This document shows, piece after piece, positions 1-11,371 of a stretch of DNA of 64,000 nt. The notes under the pieces are model-generated. The model made no database searches, was not told where the DNA came from, and was given only the letters and a program-made list of their open reading frames with translations. Within the stretch, counting starts at the first letter, position 1. Every line of letters begins with the position of its first letter. This DNA is from CAVSWT01 sp963731745 (GTDB taxonomy: Bacteria > Bacteroidota > Ignavibacteria > Ignavibacteriales > Ignavibacteriaceae): positions 148,641 through 212,640 of the forward strand of contig CAVSWT010000023.1 of the NCBI GenBank assembly GCA_963731745.1, given 5' to 3'. The position numbers and the translations under genes were made by a program.

Positions 1-2330
1 CAGTAGTACCATTTCTGGTAGCAGCAACATGATGCCAATTGCCGTCAGTAATAACACTTCCATAAACTTGAAAAGTAGTACCTTGACTATCAATATAGAA
101 AACTTGCTTTACCGCTACCAGCCATGAATACCAACCCACCAGTAATTAGAACCAGAATAACTCTAGAAACAACAACTTTATTAGACAGAAGGAGCAGTGC
201 TGCCTTTATACCAGAACTCACAGAGAAGTTATCGCAGCAGCAAAGTCAAGAGAAGGATTAGCCGGAACTTCAATCTTAGTGGTAGAGCCGTCAAATAATT
301 GAGCACCGCTTACTTGTCCGGCAGAAGGAGTTGGAGATACATTCCCGGTTCCATTATTGATTCCCATCTGATCAACATAAGTTCCGCTGACGGTTTCATC
401 CAGTTTCCAGTAGCTTATTAATCCTGCAGGAATTGCTGCCGGGTCAATAACATGTATAGTAAATGATCTGAACATCAACAGGATTAACACCGTTGCTGCC
501 TTAACTGTTACAGGGTAATCGCCGGCAGCATCAGGAGTCCAGCTGATAACTCCGGTAGTCGGATCAATTATCCATACCAATGGGGAAAGTTGTTAAAGAA
601 TAAGTAGGATAAGGATACCCCGAAGCATTAACATCATAAGAATAAACATCACCGACAGTGCCGGTAGTAACAGGAGTAGAAGTAATTTCCGGAGCAGTAG
701 GAGAATAATAATTCAATCCGCTAGCACTGTTGTTATAGTGCATTAGTAATTTGAGCAGAAGATAATTCAACATTATGAATAGCACTTCATCCAGATTGCC
801 AGTTAATAATATAACTGCCATTTAAATAACTTCCAATATTAAGCTTAGCAGTAGGAGAAGAGAAGTCACCGGTAAAAATTTGAGTAGAAGAACCTTTTAA
901 AATACCATCCACATAAATTTTAGAATCTCCGGTAGTTCCGTTTCTGGTAGCAGCCACATGATGCCAATTGCCGTCAGTAATAACACTGCCGTATAACTTG
1001 AACAGTATTTCCTCCACTAGTACATATGAAAACTAGCTTTACCAGTTACCAGCCATTGAATACCAACCCACCAGTAATTAGAACCAGATATACTCTAGAA
1101 ACAACAACTTGATTAGCAGAAGGAGCAGTGTACCTTTATACCAGAACTCACAGAGAAGTTATCAGCAGCAGCAAAATCAAGAGAAGGATTAGCCGGAACT
1201 TCAATCTTAGTGGTAGAGCCGTCAAATAATTGAGCACCGCCAACTTGTCCGGCAGAAGGAGTTGGAGATACATTACCGGTACCGTTATTAACACCGGTTA
1301 AGTCTGAGAAAGTATTGCCTGCAGTTTCATCCAGCTTCCAATAAGCAACTGTGCTTGCAGGAAGAGTGATAGGGTCAATAACATGTATAGTGAATGTCTG
1401 AACTGCATCGGGAGTAACACCGTTAGATGCATTTACGGTAATATCATAATCTCCGGAAGCAGTTGGAGTCCAGCTTATAACCCCGGTATTCAGCATCAAT
1501 GGTCATTCCAGCTGGAGGAGTAGTTAAAGAATAAGTAGGATAAGGATATCCCGAAGCATTAACATCATAAGAATAAACTTCACCGACAGTGCCTGTAGTA
1601 ACAGGAGTAGAAGTAATAGCTGGAGCAGTAGGAGAATAATAATTTAATCCGGCTAGCACTGTTATTATAGTGCATTAGTAATTTGAGCAGAAGATAATTC
1701 AACATTATGAATAGCGACTTCATCAGACTGCCAGTTAATAATATAACTGCCATTACATAACTTCCAATATTAAGTTTAGCAGTAGGAGAAGAGAAGTCAC
1801 CGGTAACAATTTGAGTTAGCAGAACCTTTTAAAATACCATCTACATAAATATTAGATATCCCCAGTAGTACCGTTTCTGGTAGCAGCAACATGATGCCAA
1901 TTGCCATCAGTAATAACACTTCCGTAAACTTGAGTAGTTAGTTCCATCAGTTACATATGAAAACTAGCTTTACCAGTTACCAGCCATGAATACCAACCCA
2001 CCAGAATTGTAGCCAGAAATATACTCTAGAAACAGCAACTTGATTAGCAGAAGGAGCAGCTTTCCTTTATACCAGAACTCACAGAGAAGTTATCAGCAGC
2101 TAAGAAAGTCAAGAGAAGGATTAGCCGGAACATCAATCTTAGTGGTAGAGCCGTCAAATAATTGAGCACCGCTAACTTGTCCGGCAGAAGGAGCTGGAGA
2201 TACATTACCGGTACCGTTATTAACACCGGTTAGGTCTGAGAAAGTATTGCCTGCAGTTTCATCCAGCTTCCAATAGCCAACTACACTTGCAGGAAGCTGT
2301 GAAGCGGTATAATTTTCATCAATCAAATCT
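1..2330 (-). repeat. Three tandem ~930-bp LamG + Ig-like coding repeats
   Basis: The word TTTCTGGTAGCAGC recurs at 12, 941 and 1874, giving periods of 929 and 933 bases. Each unit encodes a LamG-like lectin fold (DGNWHHVAATRNG, KIYVDGILKGSS) and a He_PIG Ig-like domain (ITSTPVTTGTVG). The copies are very similar but each has its own small insertions and deletions, often around TAG/CTA words (for example AACTAGCTTT against AACTTGCTTT), and these break the reading frame at different places. The array continues past the left edge. Confidence 0.85.
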
Positions 2331-3610
2331 GCAAGTATAGTTTGTATATACTATGTTGGCAGGAGTAAATGCATAGCCGGCTAATACCGGAGTTACTGAA
2401 CCTGACCAATTATATGATACTGTAAATGAATATGCACCTGATCCATCCGCGGTTAAAGTTTTAGCTGTACCGTCGGTCCAGCTCATTACCGCACCTGCTA
2501 TGCCTGCATTTCCGGAAATTGTGTAAAGGATAGGATCTGCAGCATAATCCTGGTTCGGCTGATCTGCCAAAACATTTGCATAGCCGATATTTGCAGGTGT
2601 AAAAGTATAGCCTGCCAAAGAAGGTGTGACAGTTCCCGACCAATTATAGGAAACCGTGAATGAATAGCTTCCATCGGGATTTGATACGACTGTTTTAACA
2701 ATAGTTTGTGCTGCGGGCGCATTTTTAGATTGCTCAGCATTTGCGGAAGCAATTTTATTTTTACCTGATTCAGCAGCTTTTGTTATTTTGGATTCAATGG
2801 ATTCAATCTTTGAATTTTCTTTTTTTACCGCCTTGTTCTTAACCGGTGCAAAAGCAGCATCTTCCCAGGTTAATGTTACACCGCCGACACCGGTATTTCC
2901 GGATATAGTGTATACGATTGCCGCAGCAGTGTAAGCTTGTGCAAGCTGATTGCTGAGTACATTTGAATAATTTCTTTCTGCAGGATCGAAAGTGTATCCT
3001 GTTAATGAAGGTGTTACAGTTCCAGACCATCCTGACGGAACTTCTATAAAATAATCTCCATCTACGGTTGATGTCATGGTCCTGGGAGTACCGTCATCCC
3101 AGCTTAAAGTTACACCGCCGACACCGGTATTACCGATAATTAAAAAATTTGCTGATGCAGTATAATTTTGATTTACCTGATCAGAAAGAACATTTGAATA
3201 AGTTCTGTTAGAAGGAGTAAAGGAATGGCTTGCCAATGAAGGAGTAACAGTGCCGGACCAATTATAAGATACTGTGAATGAATATAGTCCCGCGCCGTCA
3301 GCTGTAGTAGTTTTTGCAGTTCCGTCAGTCCAGCTAAGAACCGCACTGCCAATACCTGCATTACCGGAAATAGTATATACTGTTGGGGCTACTGTATAGT
3401 CCTGGTTTACTTGGTCTGCAAAAATACTTAAATAGCTAATGTTGGCAGGAGTAAATGTAAAACCTGTAAAGAAGGAGTTACAGCACCTGACCACCCGCTG
3501 TTAACGGTAAATGAATAATTACCGGAACCGTCTGATGTGGTGGTATTTGCGATACCTTCGGTCCAGCTTATTATAACACCGGCCATTCCGGCATTACCTG
3601 AAATAGTAAG
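2330..3610 (-). repeat. Six tandem ~77-residue 'TISGNxGxxG' Ig-like coding repeats
   Basis: On the minus strand the pattern YTISGN.G..G..LSW.DG....T.DG.YSFTV...WSGTVTPSL..Y.F.P....Y.NV..DQ.NQ.Y recurs about every 230 bases. A stretch of 391 residues (3494-2319) is open without a break, so this part of the giant gene is better preserved than its flanks. Such repeats resemble SdrD B-like/carboxypeptidase regulatory-like folds of secreted proteins. One unit carries a charged 50-residue insertion (about 2690-2865). Confidence 0.8.
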
Positions 3611-6189
3611 CTATGAGGAGACACCTTCAAATTCATATGCTCCGATATCCGGAGTTGAAGCATCTCTTACAGTTCCGTTAATATCGGCTGTAATACCTGC
3701 TATAGGTGTTCCATGATTATTTAGTATGGTTGAGTTTGGATCTGCGGGGTTAGGCATTAAATCGGTTGCCGAAGTAAAGCCCGGATTTCCTGAGTATGAA
3801 TTTGCATCCTGAGCAGAAGCAGTCTGCCAATCTGCAAACGTCAACTGGTCTGCCGCCTTTATAGCCAACATATCCGCCGGTTCCATTAGCATAAAAATCA
3901 TTATAATCAGAAGTAACTGTACCGGTTGTATAAATGGCGTAATGTTTTCCGGTACCTGAACTGTTGGATCGGGCAATGTAAATCAGCGTTGTTCTTAATA
4001 GTAGGAGCAACAGAACCATAGGAATAAATACCATAACTGCCATAACTAGTAATAATATCCTCTCCGCCAATATAAATCGAGTTATAACTGATATTAGCGG
4101 TACCTGAATTATAAATATTGATTGCTTTATAGGAATTCGCATTATGCGTTACTGTTTCATCAAAGTATAATTCATTATTATAAATGTTCATAACATTTCC
4201 CGCTGTGGGAGAGCACATAATTCCTCTTGCGCTGGAAGAAGTGGAATTTGTGGAATTAAATAATAGGCCGTGTATTTTATTATTGAAAATATTTGTATTC
4301 CCGGAATTTCCCAGCATATAAATTCCAATAAAATACCGGTTACTAGAAACCGCCGCTGTATTGTATATTTCGTTATTGGAAATAGTTGTATTAGTAAACT
4401 TGCCGTTGTTGTTTTATAAATGGAATAATGATAAATGTTAATCAATTTATTATGGTCTATTAAAATTCCATCACATTAGATGAATAACCTGTTAATAAAT
4501 TGCCTGGTAAATTCCGCTTGTGGAAGAACTGGTTGTTGTAATTGTACGTACTAATTGTATTACTGTTGATAGGAACTGTAGGAGAATTGTTATTAACCCG
4601 CACATGTAATAAGTAGCAGATGTACCGCCATATGCTTACATTGTAGTATTGGTAATAGTATTATTGGAAGCCCCATTTTGAATAATTAATCTACCGTAAC
4701 CCGAAGGTTTAGAAAAAGTTAAGGAATTTGTTCCGTCATTTAATCCATCGATGATTAAACTTTGGTGCCGTTTAATGTGATGGCTTTGATATTGTAATGG
4801 TTCTGTCTCCACCGGGTTTGATGGTTACCGTAAAAGGCCCGCCGGGACCTTCTGCCCAGGCATCAAATGAGATTGTTCCTGTTTCGTGGTAAATCGGAAA
4901 TAATATTTACCGTAACATCGCCAAGTACGGTTCCTGCACTTATTTGTTCAAATAAACCACCGGGGTTGGAAAGTGATTCAAAATCACCTCCTGTCCCAAC
5001 AGTCACAACTCCTGAAAAATTCGAAGGAATAAAATAGGATGAAGGGCTGGCAGGAGGAGTAGTAATTGTATTTACATCGGTAGCAACAACACCTGTTGGG
5101 TTCGAAGAAACATTATAATTATTATCCTGTGCTATAACAAAATATTCAATGACATCTCCTGCTGCAACACCGCCTATAAGTGAATGATCAACGGTAAAAT
5201 TCCAACTGTATTTGTATTTGTTCCACTGGAAACAAATGCTCCGGGAGTTGATACATACGTTCCGTCATTTTTTTTATAATAAATGCGCGGAATATAACTT
5301 CCACTCATTGGAATCCCCTTCCCATTATCAGTAATGGTTTTCATTAATGTTCTGTTGCCAGTGCCAGCGGTGTTGGCTATGGTTTCATTGGAAATAGTTG
5401 GTGGAGTATTATCCGGTGTAAAGTAAATGTTAAATGCTCCGGTTATAGGCAGGGTATTGGCATCATTTGCGGTTGCAAATGAACAAGTAGCTGTCTTCGT
5501 CCCTGTAATTGTTACACTTGCAAAGTCTGTGCTGGAGTTGCCAATCCCAATGGAGTATCCTCCCGGATTAGTTCCAATACTTTGAAATGACGGCCATGGT
5601 GCAGCTGTTGACCCATAATAAAAACTTATTCCGCCACTGGCGGTCAGTCTTACCTGAAAATCTGCATTAGCAGCACCACCAGTATATTTAGGTACGCTTA
5701 ACCTAAAATTGATATACATGTGCCGGATATAATATACCAACATTTAACATACCCATCTGTGCCTGTTGACAAGTCATCCCAGTAGGGTGCAATTTTAATA
5801 CCGGGGAACTGGCTGCCATTGAATTCGAGGTTTCATTTCCTTTCAAAGGTGTATCCCCAGGGTTCATTAGCAATAACAGACCATTACTGTTAACCGACCA
5901 TTGTGTATAAGTCTGACCTAAATAATTAAAAGTAAAGGGTAGATTTAGAACACCTGATGATACATTATCCTGATTTGGGCCAATGAGTGTAGTATAGGAT
6001 AATCCCAAATCCCCACCATAAGTAGAGTTCCTGTACTAAACACATAAGTAGAACTTACGGTTTTTTGCGCATAAGCGCTGCTTGTTAAAATTAAAATTAA
6101 TGGAATGATGAAAAATAATTTCACCAGTTTGTATTCCATTAATTTTCCAATGGATTGTAAATAGAAATTAAGCATAAAAATAACCCCTT

Positions 6190-6854
6190 TCTTTTATGGG
6201 TTTATTATATAGTTGCCCTAGTGCTATGGTTAATGCTTTGGTAACCGATGCACATAGTTGTGTTGATTTTAAAGTCAAATGTGAAAAGTGAAATGTCAAA
6301 TTTTGATTTTAGTGATTCCGGCGATTGCCGAAATGATGCTTGGAAGAGATGGCTGATCATTGTCATCGTGTCGCTCATGGTTCGACGGGCTCACCATGAC
6401 ATTGTTCAGTGAGCATCTCTCATTGTCATTCCGGACTTGATCCGGAATCCCGGAGATTCTGATTGTCATCAGAATGACGTGTGGAAGTAGTGACTGATCA
6501 TTGTTATCGTGTCGTTCATGGTTCGACGGTATGATTCGACAGCTCACCATGACATTGTTCAGTGAGCATCTATCATTGTCATTCCGGACTTGATCCGGAA
6601 TCTCGGAGATTCTGGCTTTCATCAGAATGACGTGTGGCGTGTGTGACTGTACATTGTTATCGTGTCGCTCATGGTTCGACGGGCTCACCATGACATTATT
6701 CATTGAGCACCTATCATTTTCATTCCGGACTTGATCCGGAATCCCGGAGATTCTGATTGCCATCAGAATGACGTGGGGCGTGTGTGACTGTACATTGTTA
6801 TCGTGTCGCTCATGGTTCGACGGGCTCACCATGACATTATTTATATTACTCCCG
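6190..6854. repeat. Intergenic array of ~135-150-bp palindromic repeat units
   Basis: About four imperfect tandem units, each with the hairpin CATTCCGGACTTGATCCGGAATC, a second hairpin around GATTCTGATTGTCATCAGAATGAC, and the hairpin CATGGTTCGACGGGCTCACCATG. Units vary mainly by small insertions (one at 6525-6545). The left end (6282-6302) carries one copy of the AAAGTCAAATGTGAAAAGTG low-complexity family that recurs at 33805 and 36645. A long open frame crosses the array on the minus strand but only because the units share a length close to a multiple of three; it is not a gene. Confidence 0.85.
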
Positions 6855-7226
6855 CTATTCATCGTTAACCGAATTTTCCAGAATCAAATCGAGAAGGTCA
6901 TTTAAATTAAACGGCTTAATCAAATAATTTTTAATGGGCCGTTTGTGTTTTTCAAATTCATCTACTAGGCTGGTGTCGGAGGTAATAAAAACCATGGGGA
7001 TACCGGCAGTCTCGCAATTTTCTTTTAACTTCTCCGATAATTCTAACCCGGTCATTACGGGCATATGCACATCAGTAATGATTAATTCCGGCTTATTCTC
7101 AACAGCAAGATCGTACGCTGCGGAACCATTTTCTGCAGGAAATACTTCGAATCCTTCGCTAATAAGAAAGTGCTCCAGATTGTATCTTAGACTCCTGTCG
7201 TCTTCTGCAAGTAGAATTTTGTGCAT
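6855..7226 (-). CDS. Stand-alone response-regulator receiver protein
   Basis: 123-residue CheY-like receiver domain with no output domain. Acidic pocket E8/D9/D10, phospho-acceptor D52 (IITDVHMP), T82 (FITSD) and K104 (IKPF) are all present, so it should be phosphorylated and act by protein contact. The start at 7226 (MHKILLAEDD) is chosen because AGGAAAC lies just upstream; an ATG eight codons further up has no ribosome site. It sits alone between two repeat arrays, on the same strand as the two-component operon at 8745-14157, whose kinases could be its phosphate donors (inference). Its sequence is not especially close to the two receivers of that operon. Confidence 0.9.
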   Translation of the reverse strand: MHKILLAEDDRSLRYNLEHFLISEGFEVFPAENGSAAYDLAVENKPELIITDVHMPVMTGLELSEKLKENCETAGIPMVFITSDTSLVDEFEKHKRPIKNYLIKPFNLNDLLDLILENSVNDE

Positions 7227-8744
7227 AAGTTTCCTGTTTGATGATGACAATTTTAAGAAATAAGGAGTGCGTAATGAATGTGAATGGAATGAGTGAGCGT
7301 TTTTTGTTCCGAACGGTTGTTTTTGGTAACGAGCGGGGGGAGGTAGGGGTGAGTAGTGAGGAGTTAGAAGTGAGGAGTGAGTAGTTAGTAGTGAGTAGAG
7401 AGAGGGATCCGGAATCTTGAGATTCTGGCTTTCGCCAGAATGACATTTGCGTCATTGCACATGTCACACAGAGCTTGTCGAAGTGTGACGTTATATTGTC
7501 AATGTTGTCTTTCAGTGGTTCGACAAGCTCAGACATGACATTGTTCAGTGAGCACCGCTACTGCAATTATCATTCACGGACTTGCATCCGAGAGATGCTC
7601 TGAGATTCTGAGCATTTCGCCTGAATGACAAGGGTAGCGTTATAACTGTAATTGTCAATCTGTTTTATTCATGGATTCGATAGGGCTGCACGATGACATT
7701 TGTCTGAGATTTTGATTTTCATCAGAATGACGTTGGAGAGTGTATGACATTTATCATTGTCATTCCGGACTTGATCCGGATATCATCTGAGATTCTGATT
7801 GTCATGAGAATGACGCAAAGAGATTCTGATTTTCATCAGAATGACATTGAGTGATGTTGTATCTGTCATTCAGAATCTGTCGATGTCCGAGATTGATCCG
7901 GAATCTCTGAGATTCTGATTGTCATCAGAATGACATTGGAGGTGCGTGACTGTATCATTGTCATTCCGGAGCTTGATCCGGAATCTCTTTGATTCTAGTC
8001 GTTCCAATCATTGATTGACGGATTCGATTAATCAATTGTACATTTCCGCTTCCAGATTTTTAATTGCTTTTCTCTTTGAATTGCAGATTCAATACTGGAT
8101 GTGCGTTTCGAATGCACACTATAAATATTATATCTTTTAGTGAATCCTTCAAAATTTTATTTTGCATGTTCGTAGACGCATCCTGTGGTGAGTCGTGACT
8201 GAATGTACAATGTTTTTAATTAATGGTAACGCTATAATAATAGTGTCAATCTTTTTTGGGATAGGTTCAAACCCACACTCTGCATTCCCTCCGAGGAAGG
8301 GACTGAATGTGTAATTGTCATTCCGGACTTGATCCGGAATTCTGAGATTCTGATTGTCATCAGAATGACGTGGGGCGTGCGTGACTGTACATTGTCAATC
8401 ATTGTCTTTCATGGTTCGACCAGGGCTCACCACTGACATTGAATTCAGACTGATACGAAATAACTCATTTTCGTCAAATGACGTGTGTGCCTTTCATTGT
8501 CATTCCGGACTTGATGAATCGAGATTCTGATTGTCATCAGAATGACATTGGAGGTGATGACTGTCATTGTCATTCCGGACTTGATCCGGAATCTTAGATT
8601 CTGATTTTCATCAGAATGACGTGGGGAGGTGATGACTGCAACATTGTTAATCGTGTCATTCATGGTTCGACAGGCTCACCATGACATTGGAGATTTGTCT
8701 CTTAACTTTTAATCTCTTAACCTTTCTTCTCTTAACCTATGAAT
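7227..8744. repeat. 1.5-kb intergenic zone of degenerate palindromic repeats
   Basis: No gene is supported here. From the left: a purine-rich GTGAGTAGTGAGGAG tract (7345-7405), then about eight copies of the CCGGACTTGATCCGG / GATTCTGATTGTCATCAGAATGAC hairpin pair and several TTCGAC..GCTCA hairpins, many with extra bases inside normally perfect stems (for example 7560-7625). At 8118-8308 lies a composite element whose inverted copy is at 14749-14908. The right end (8695-8740) is pyrimidine-rich (CTCTTAACTTTTAATCTC). Short open frames in this zone only reflect repeat periodicity. Confidence 0.8.
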
Positions 8745-9509
8745 CTACTTAAGTAATTTTTCTCTCAGCTTGGTGGAATAGCGCCTGCTGATTACGAAGG
8801 GCTTGTCGATATTTTTCAGGTATACGAGAAAACCGGAATTAAACCAGGTTTCCATTTTTACCAGGTAATCAATATTAATTATAGTTGACCTGTGAATCCT
8901 TAAAAATTTTTTCTCGGGAAGTGATTCTTCCCATTTTGCAATTGATTTTCTTAAGAGATATGATTTCCCGTCTGATGCAATAATTGTAGTGTACTGCCTT
9001 TCGGCATTTATTGCAGCTATATCGGATATATTAAGAGGAATAGTTTTATTATTTATCTGCACAAATAATTTATCGTCCATATTATATTTTTTGGAGCCGC
9101 TGCTGTTAGCCTCCGGTTGGAAGTCGGCTTGAAGCACTTCAATTCTTTTTAAGCGGGAAGCTATTGCGGCTAAAAGATCATCGGCATCAAAAGGCTTAAA
9201 AAGATAGTCGTCTGCGCCAAGATTCATCCCTTTGCGTATATCATTCTTTTCAACCTTTGCAGTCAAAAATATAAATGGTATTGTCCTGGTTTCGGCGTCA
9301 GTTGAAAGCTCTTTAAGCACCTGGTAACCGTCAATACCCTGCATCATAATATCGCAGATTATCAAATGCGGCAGCTCCTGCCTGGCGATTTTTAATCCAT
9401 CTTTTCCATTACCTGCAGAAAAAACCTTATAGCCTTCTTCCGCGAGCAAAACATCTATATTTTCACGTACACTGTTATCATCCTCTATGACCAGGATTTT
9501 ATAAATCAC
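8745..9509 (-). CDS. LytTR-family response regulator
   Basis: 254 residues: receiver domain (1-120) with E9/D10/D11, D53 (IICDIMM), T83 and K105 (FKPF), a short linker, then a LytTR DNA-binding domain (about 150-254; IAAINAERQYTTI, LRKSIAKWEESLP, FLRIHRSTIINIDYL). A transcription regulator activated by phosphorylation. Its start overlaps the stop of the upstream histidine kinase by four bases (ATGA), so the two are translationally coupled and form a cognate pair. The receiver is closely similar to the receiver-only protein at 11015-11371 (EEGYKVF..NGKDGL, IPFIFLTAKVEK), evidence for duplication of the kinase-regulator pair. No terminator is obvious after the stop; repeat sequence follows. Confidence 0.95.
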   Translation of the reverse strand: MIYKILVIEDDNSVRENIDVLLAEEGYKVFSAGNGKDGLKIARQELPHLIICDIMMQGIDGYQVLKELSTDAETRTIPFIFLTAKVEKNDIRKGMNLGADDYLFKPFDADDLLAAIASRLKRIEVLQADFQPEANSSGSKKYNMDDKLFVQINNKTIPLNISDIAAINAERQYTTIIASDGKSYLLRKSIAKWEESLPEKKFLRIHRSTIINIDYLVKMETWFNSGFLVYLKNIDKPFVISRRYSTKLREKLLK

Positions 9510-10987
9510 TCCTCACTCCTTGGTATTATAACTAAAAACTTAGTTTCATTTCCGGCAGCGGAAATGAATTTAACCGAACCGTTATGCAGCTCTGCTGCTC
9601 TTTTTACAATTGAAAGCCCCAGGCCTGTTCCTTCTATATCGCCTGTATTGCTTCCCCTGAAAAACGGCTTAAATAAATTTTCCCTGTCTTCTTCCGGGAT
9701 ACCTATTCCTTCATTGCTGACTGAAATTTCGATGCTTTTAAGGGAAGAAGAAACGTTTAATGCTGCGCATCCTCCTTCGACAGAATATTTAAATGCGTTT
9801 GATAAAAGATTTGTTATAATAAATCTTATGAGCTTCGGATCCAGGAAAAAATCTTTTTCAATTGATTCAAAATCAAAATTGAATTTATATTTTAGCGCTG
9901 TTCCGTTGCTTATTTCATTTATTATATCAAGGCAAAGCCGGTGAAGGTCAATAACCTGCGGCTTAAACATAATAACTCCGCTGTCGGTATGGCTTATAGT
10001 TAAAATGTCGTCAAGCATCCCGGTTAAATTAAAGATAGAATTTTTAACTCTTTCAAACTGGTCTTCTAATTTTTCATCGCTCCATTTTTTCCGGTATTTC
10101 TGCACAAGCTGCATAGAAGATAAAATTGAAGTAAGCGGGGTGCGGAATTCATGAGAGGTGGTGGAGATAAACCTGGATTTTAATTCATTGAGATCTTTTT
10201 CTTTAGATAAAGCATTTTGTAAAAGCATTTCCACCTGTTTCTCTTTTTCAATACTGTCCTCAAGCTGTTTATTAACCGCAACCAGCAGCTTATTTTGAGA
10301 TTCCAATTGTTTTTCAACTTTCTGCCTGCCGGAAATATCTTTTCTAACCATAGAAAATATATACGCAAGTAAAAGAATCTGGGATAAAAATCCGATAATT
10401 ATGATTGATTGATTTTTCGTCATCTGTGCCCGCTGGGCTGCTTTCCGGGCACGAAGGTTCCTATCCTGCCGTGCAATCATTTCGAGCACCAGGTTATGGA
10501 TATTATCGATTAGAATTTTTCCTTCCTGCAATGGGAACAAGGAGCGGGTACTTTTTTCACCTTTAATTTTTCTTGCCTGTATTCTCTTATCCGAATAAGC
10601 CATCCTTATATCAATATAATTTTTAAGCCTGGAAAGCATCATCTGCTGTTCCTGGTTTTCCGCAGTTTCTAATTTCAGATTTTTTAAGATCTGATATAAT
10701 TCATTCACAGCTTTTTCGCGCAGCTCAAGATAAAAATTGTCGCCGGTTAATAGAAACCCCTGGTCGCTGGATTCAATTTCCATATTGTAGTTATAAACAT
10801 GATCCAGGTGATTCTCAACGTGTTCGCTTTTTTCAATCCAATCATTTTCATTAATTAAAGTTTGAATTCCCAGAACAGACAGCACGGATATAGATATAAT
10901 AATCAGCGCGGATGCAGCTAATCCCGCAAAAAGCTTTTTGCCTATGGTAATTGAAGATGCGCGTGATTTAAATGTTTTATATCTCAT
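9506..10987 (-). CDS. Membrane histidine kinase with CHASE3-like sensor
   Basis: 493 residues. Membrane segments at about 19-41 and 194-214 enclose a CHASE3-like extracytoplasmic domain (ESSDQGFLLTGDNFYLELR). A coiled coil (218-270) leads to the HisKA domain with phospho-acceptor H279 (STTSHEFRTPL) and the HATPase domain with N box (NLLSNAFKYS, about 393-402) and G boxes (GIGIPEEDRENLF, GTGLGLSIV). It senses an unknown signal outside the membrane and should phosphorylate the LytTR regulator encoded immediately downstream with a 4-base overlap. The kinase core is nearly the same as that of the larger kinase at 11368-14157 (QLVQKYRKKWSD), so the two are recent paralogues with exchanged sensor modules. 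Confidence 0.95.
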   Translation of the reverse strand: MRYKTFKSRASSITIGKKLFAGLAASALIIISISVLSVLGIQTLINENDWIEKSEHVENHLDHVYNYNMEIESSDQGFLLTGDNFYLELREKAVNELYQILKNLKLETAENQEQQMMLSRLKNYIDIRMAYSDKRIQARKIKGEKSTRSLFPLQEGKILIDNIHNLVLEMIARQDRNLRARKAAQRAQMTKNQSIIIIGFLSQILLLAYIFSMVRKDISGRQKVEKQLESQNKLLVAVNKQLEDSIEKEKQVEMLLQNALSKEKDLNELKSRFISTTSHEFRTPLTSILSSMQLVQKYRKKWSDEKLEDQFERVKNSIFNLTGMLDDILTISHTDSGVIMFKPQVIDLHRLCLDIINEISNGTALKYKFNFDFESIEKDFFLDPKLIRFIITNLLSNAFKYSVEGGCAALNVSSSLKSIEISVSNEGIGIPEEDRENLFKPFFRGSNTGDIEGTGLGLSIVKRAAELHNGSVKFISAAGNETKFLVIIPRSEE

Positions 10988-11014
10988 CTATTACAGTATT
11001 TATTTCTATTTAAG

Positions 11015-11371
11015 TTATCGGCAATACATTTCAGCAAGCACATCGGAATCAAAAGGCTTAAAGATATAATCAACCGCGCCGAGACTTAAACCCTTACTAA
11101 TATTCTCCTTCTCAACTTTAGCCGTTAGAAATATAAATGGAATAGATTTGGTTGAGTCATTTTCGGATAGAGCTTCCAATATTTCATATCCGTCCATTCC
11201 CGGCATTTTAATATCGCATAATAAAAGGTCGGGCATATTTTCCCGGGCTTTTTGAAGCCCGTCTTTTCCATTGTTCGCAGTGAAAACTTTATATCCTTCT
11301 TCAGAAAGCAGAGTGCTTATATTTTCGCGGATGACTTTAGCATCTTCAATAATTAAGATTTTTTTATTCAC
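11015..11371 (-). CDS. Receiver-only response regulator (possibly truncated LytTR regulator)
   Basis: 118 residues, one receiver domain with E9/D10, D53 (LLCDIKMPGMDGYE), T83 and K105 (FKPF). It is strongly similar to the receiver of the LytTR regulator at 8745-9509 but stops just after the KPF motif (DSDVLAEMYCR), shorter than usual because helix 5 is cut. It may be a regulator that lost its DNA-binding half, or it may work as a phosphate relay. Its ATG overlaps the stop of the PocR-type kinase by four bases, and 27 bases separate its stop from the start of the next kinase, consistent with a four-gene operon read from 14157 to 8745. Confidence 0.85.
   Translation of the reverse strand: MNKKILIIEDAKVIRENISTLLSEEGYKVFTANNGKDGLQKARENMPDLLLCDIKMPGMDGYEILEALSENDSTKSIPFIFLTAKVEKENISKGLSLGAVDYIFKPFDSDVLAEMYCR

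Larger units (their letters stand above)
1..6139 (-). pseudogene. Giant secreted LamG/Ig-like repeat protein, 3' truncated by window edge and broken by many frame changes
   Basis: The reading starts at 6139 with a signal peptide (MEYKLVKLFFIIPLILILTSSAYAQ) after a GGAAAA ribosome site. Order from the N-terminus: a beta-sandwich region (about 5945-5200; NLPFTFNYLGQTYTQW), a beta-helix-like region with many Asn/Gly turns (about 4900-3610) ending in the DIGAYEFEG signature common in secreted beta-helix proteins, six SdrB/Ig-like 'TISGNxG' repeats (3600-2330), then alternating LamG (YWKLDET...LFDGSTTKIEVP) and He_PIG Ig-like (SYDVNASGYPYPTYSLTT) modules to the edge. Merging frames restores continuous homology, so the breaks are indels. 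At least ten frame changes are needed, most below 2330 and between 3500 and 5200. Presumably a surface adhesin exported by type IX secretion, but the C-terminus is outside the window. Either a true pseudogene or a poorly resolved consensus in a repetitive gene. Confidence 0.75.

Noticed and set aside
6190..6854. Possible CRISPR array
   Set aside because: Units are 135-150 bp with internal hairpins and no unique spacers of constant length; no cas genes.
6296..6862. 188-codon open frame over the repeat array
   Set aside because: It repeats NNVMVSPSNHERHDNN.. only because the units are palindromic repeats of similar length; no ribosome site or homology.
7159..7536. 125-codon open frame
   Set aside because: Antisense overlap with the receiver gene followed by a low-complexity tract; not plausible as a protein.
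8445..8663. 72-codon open frame
   Set aside because: Lies entirely in palindromic repeat sequence.
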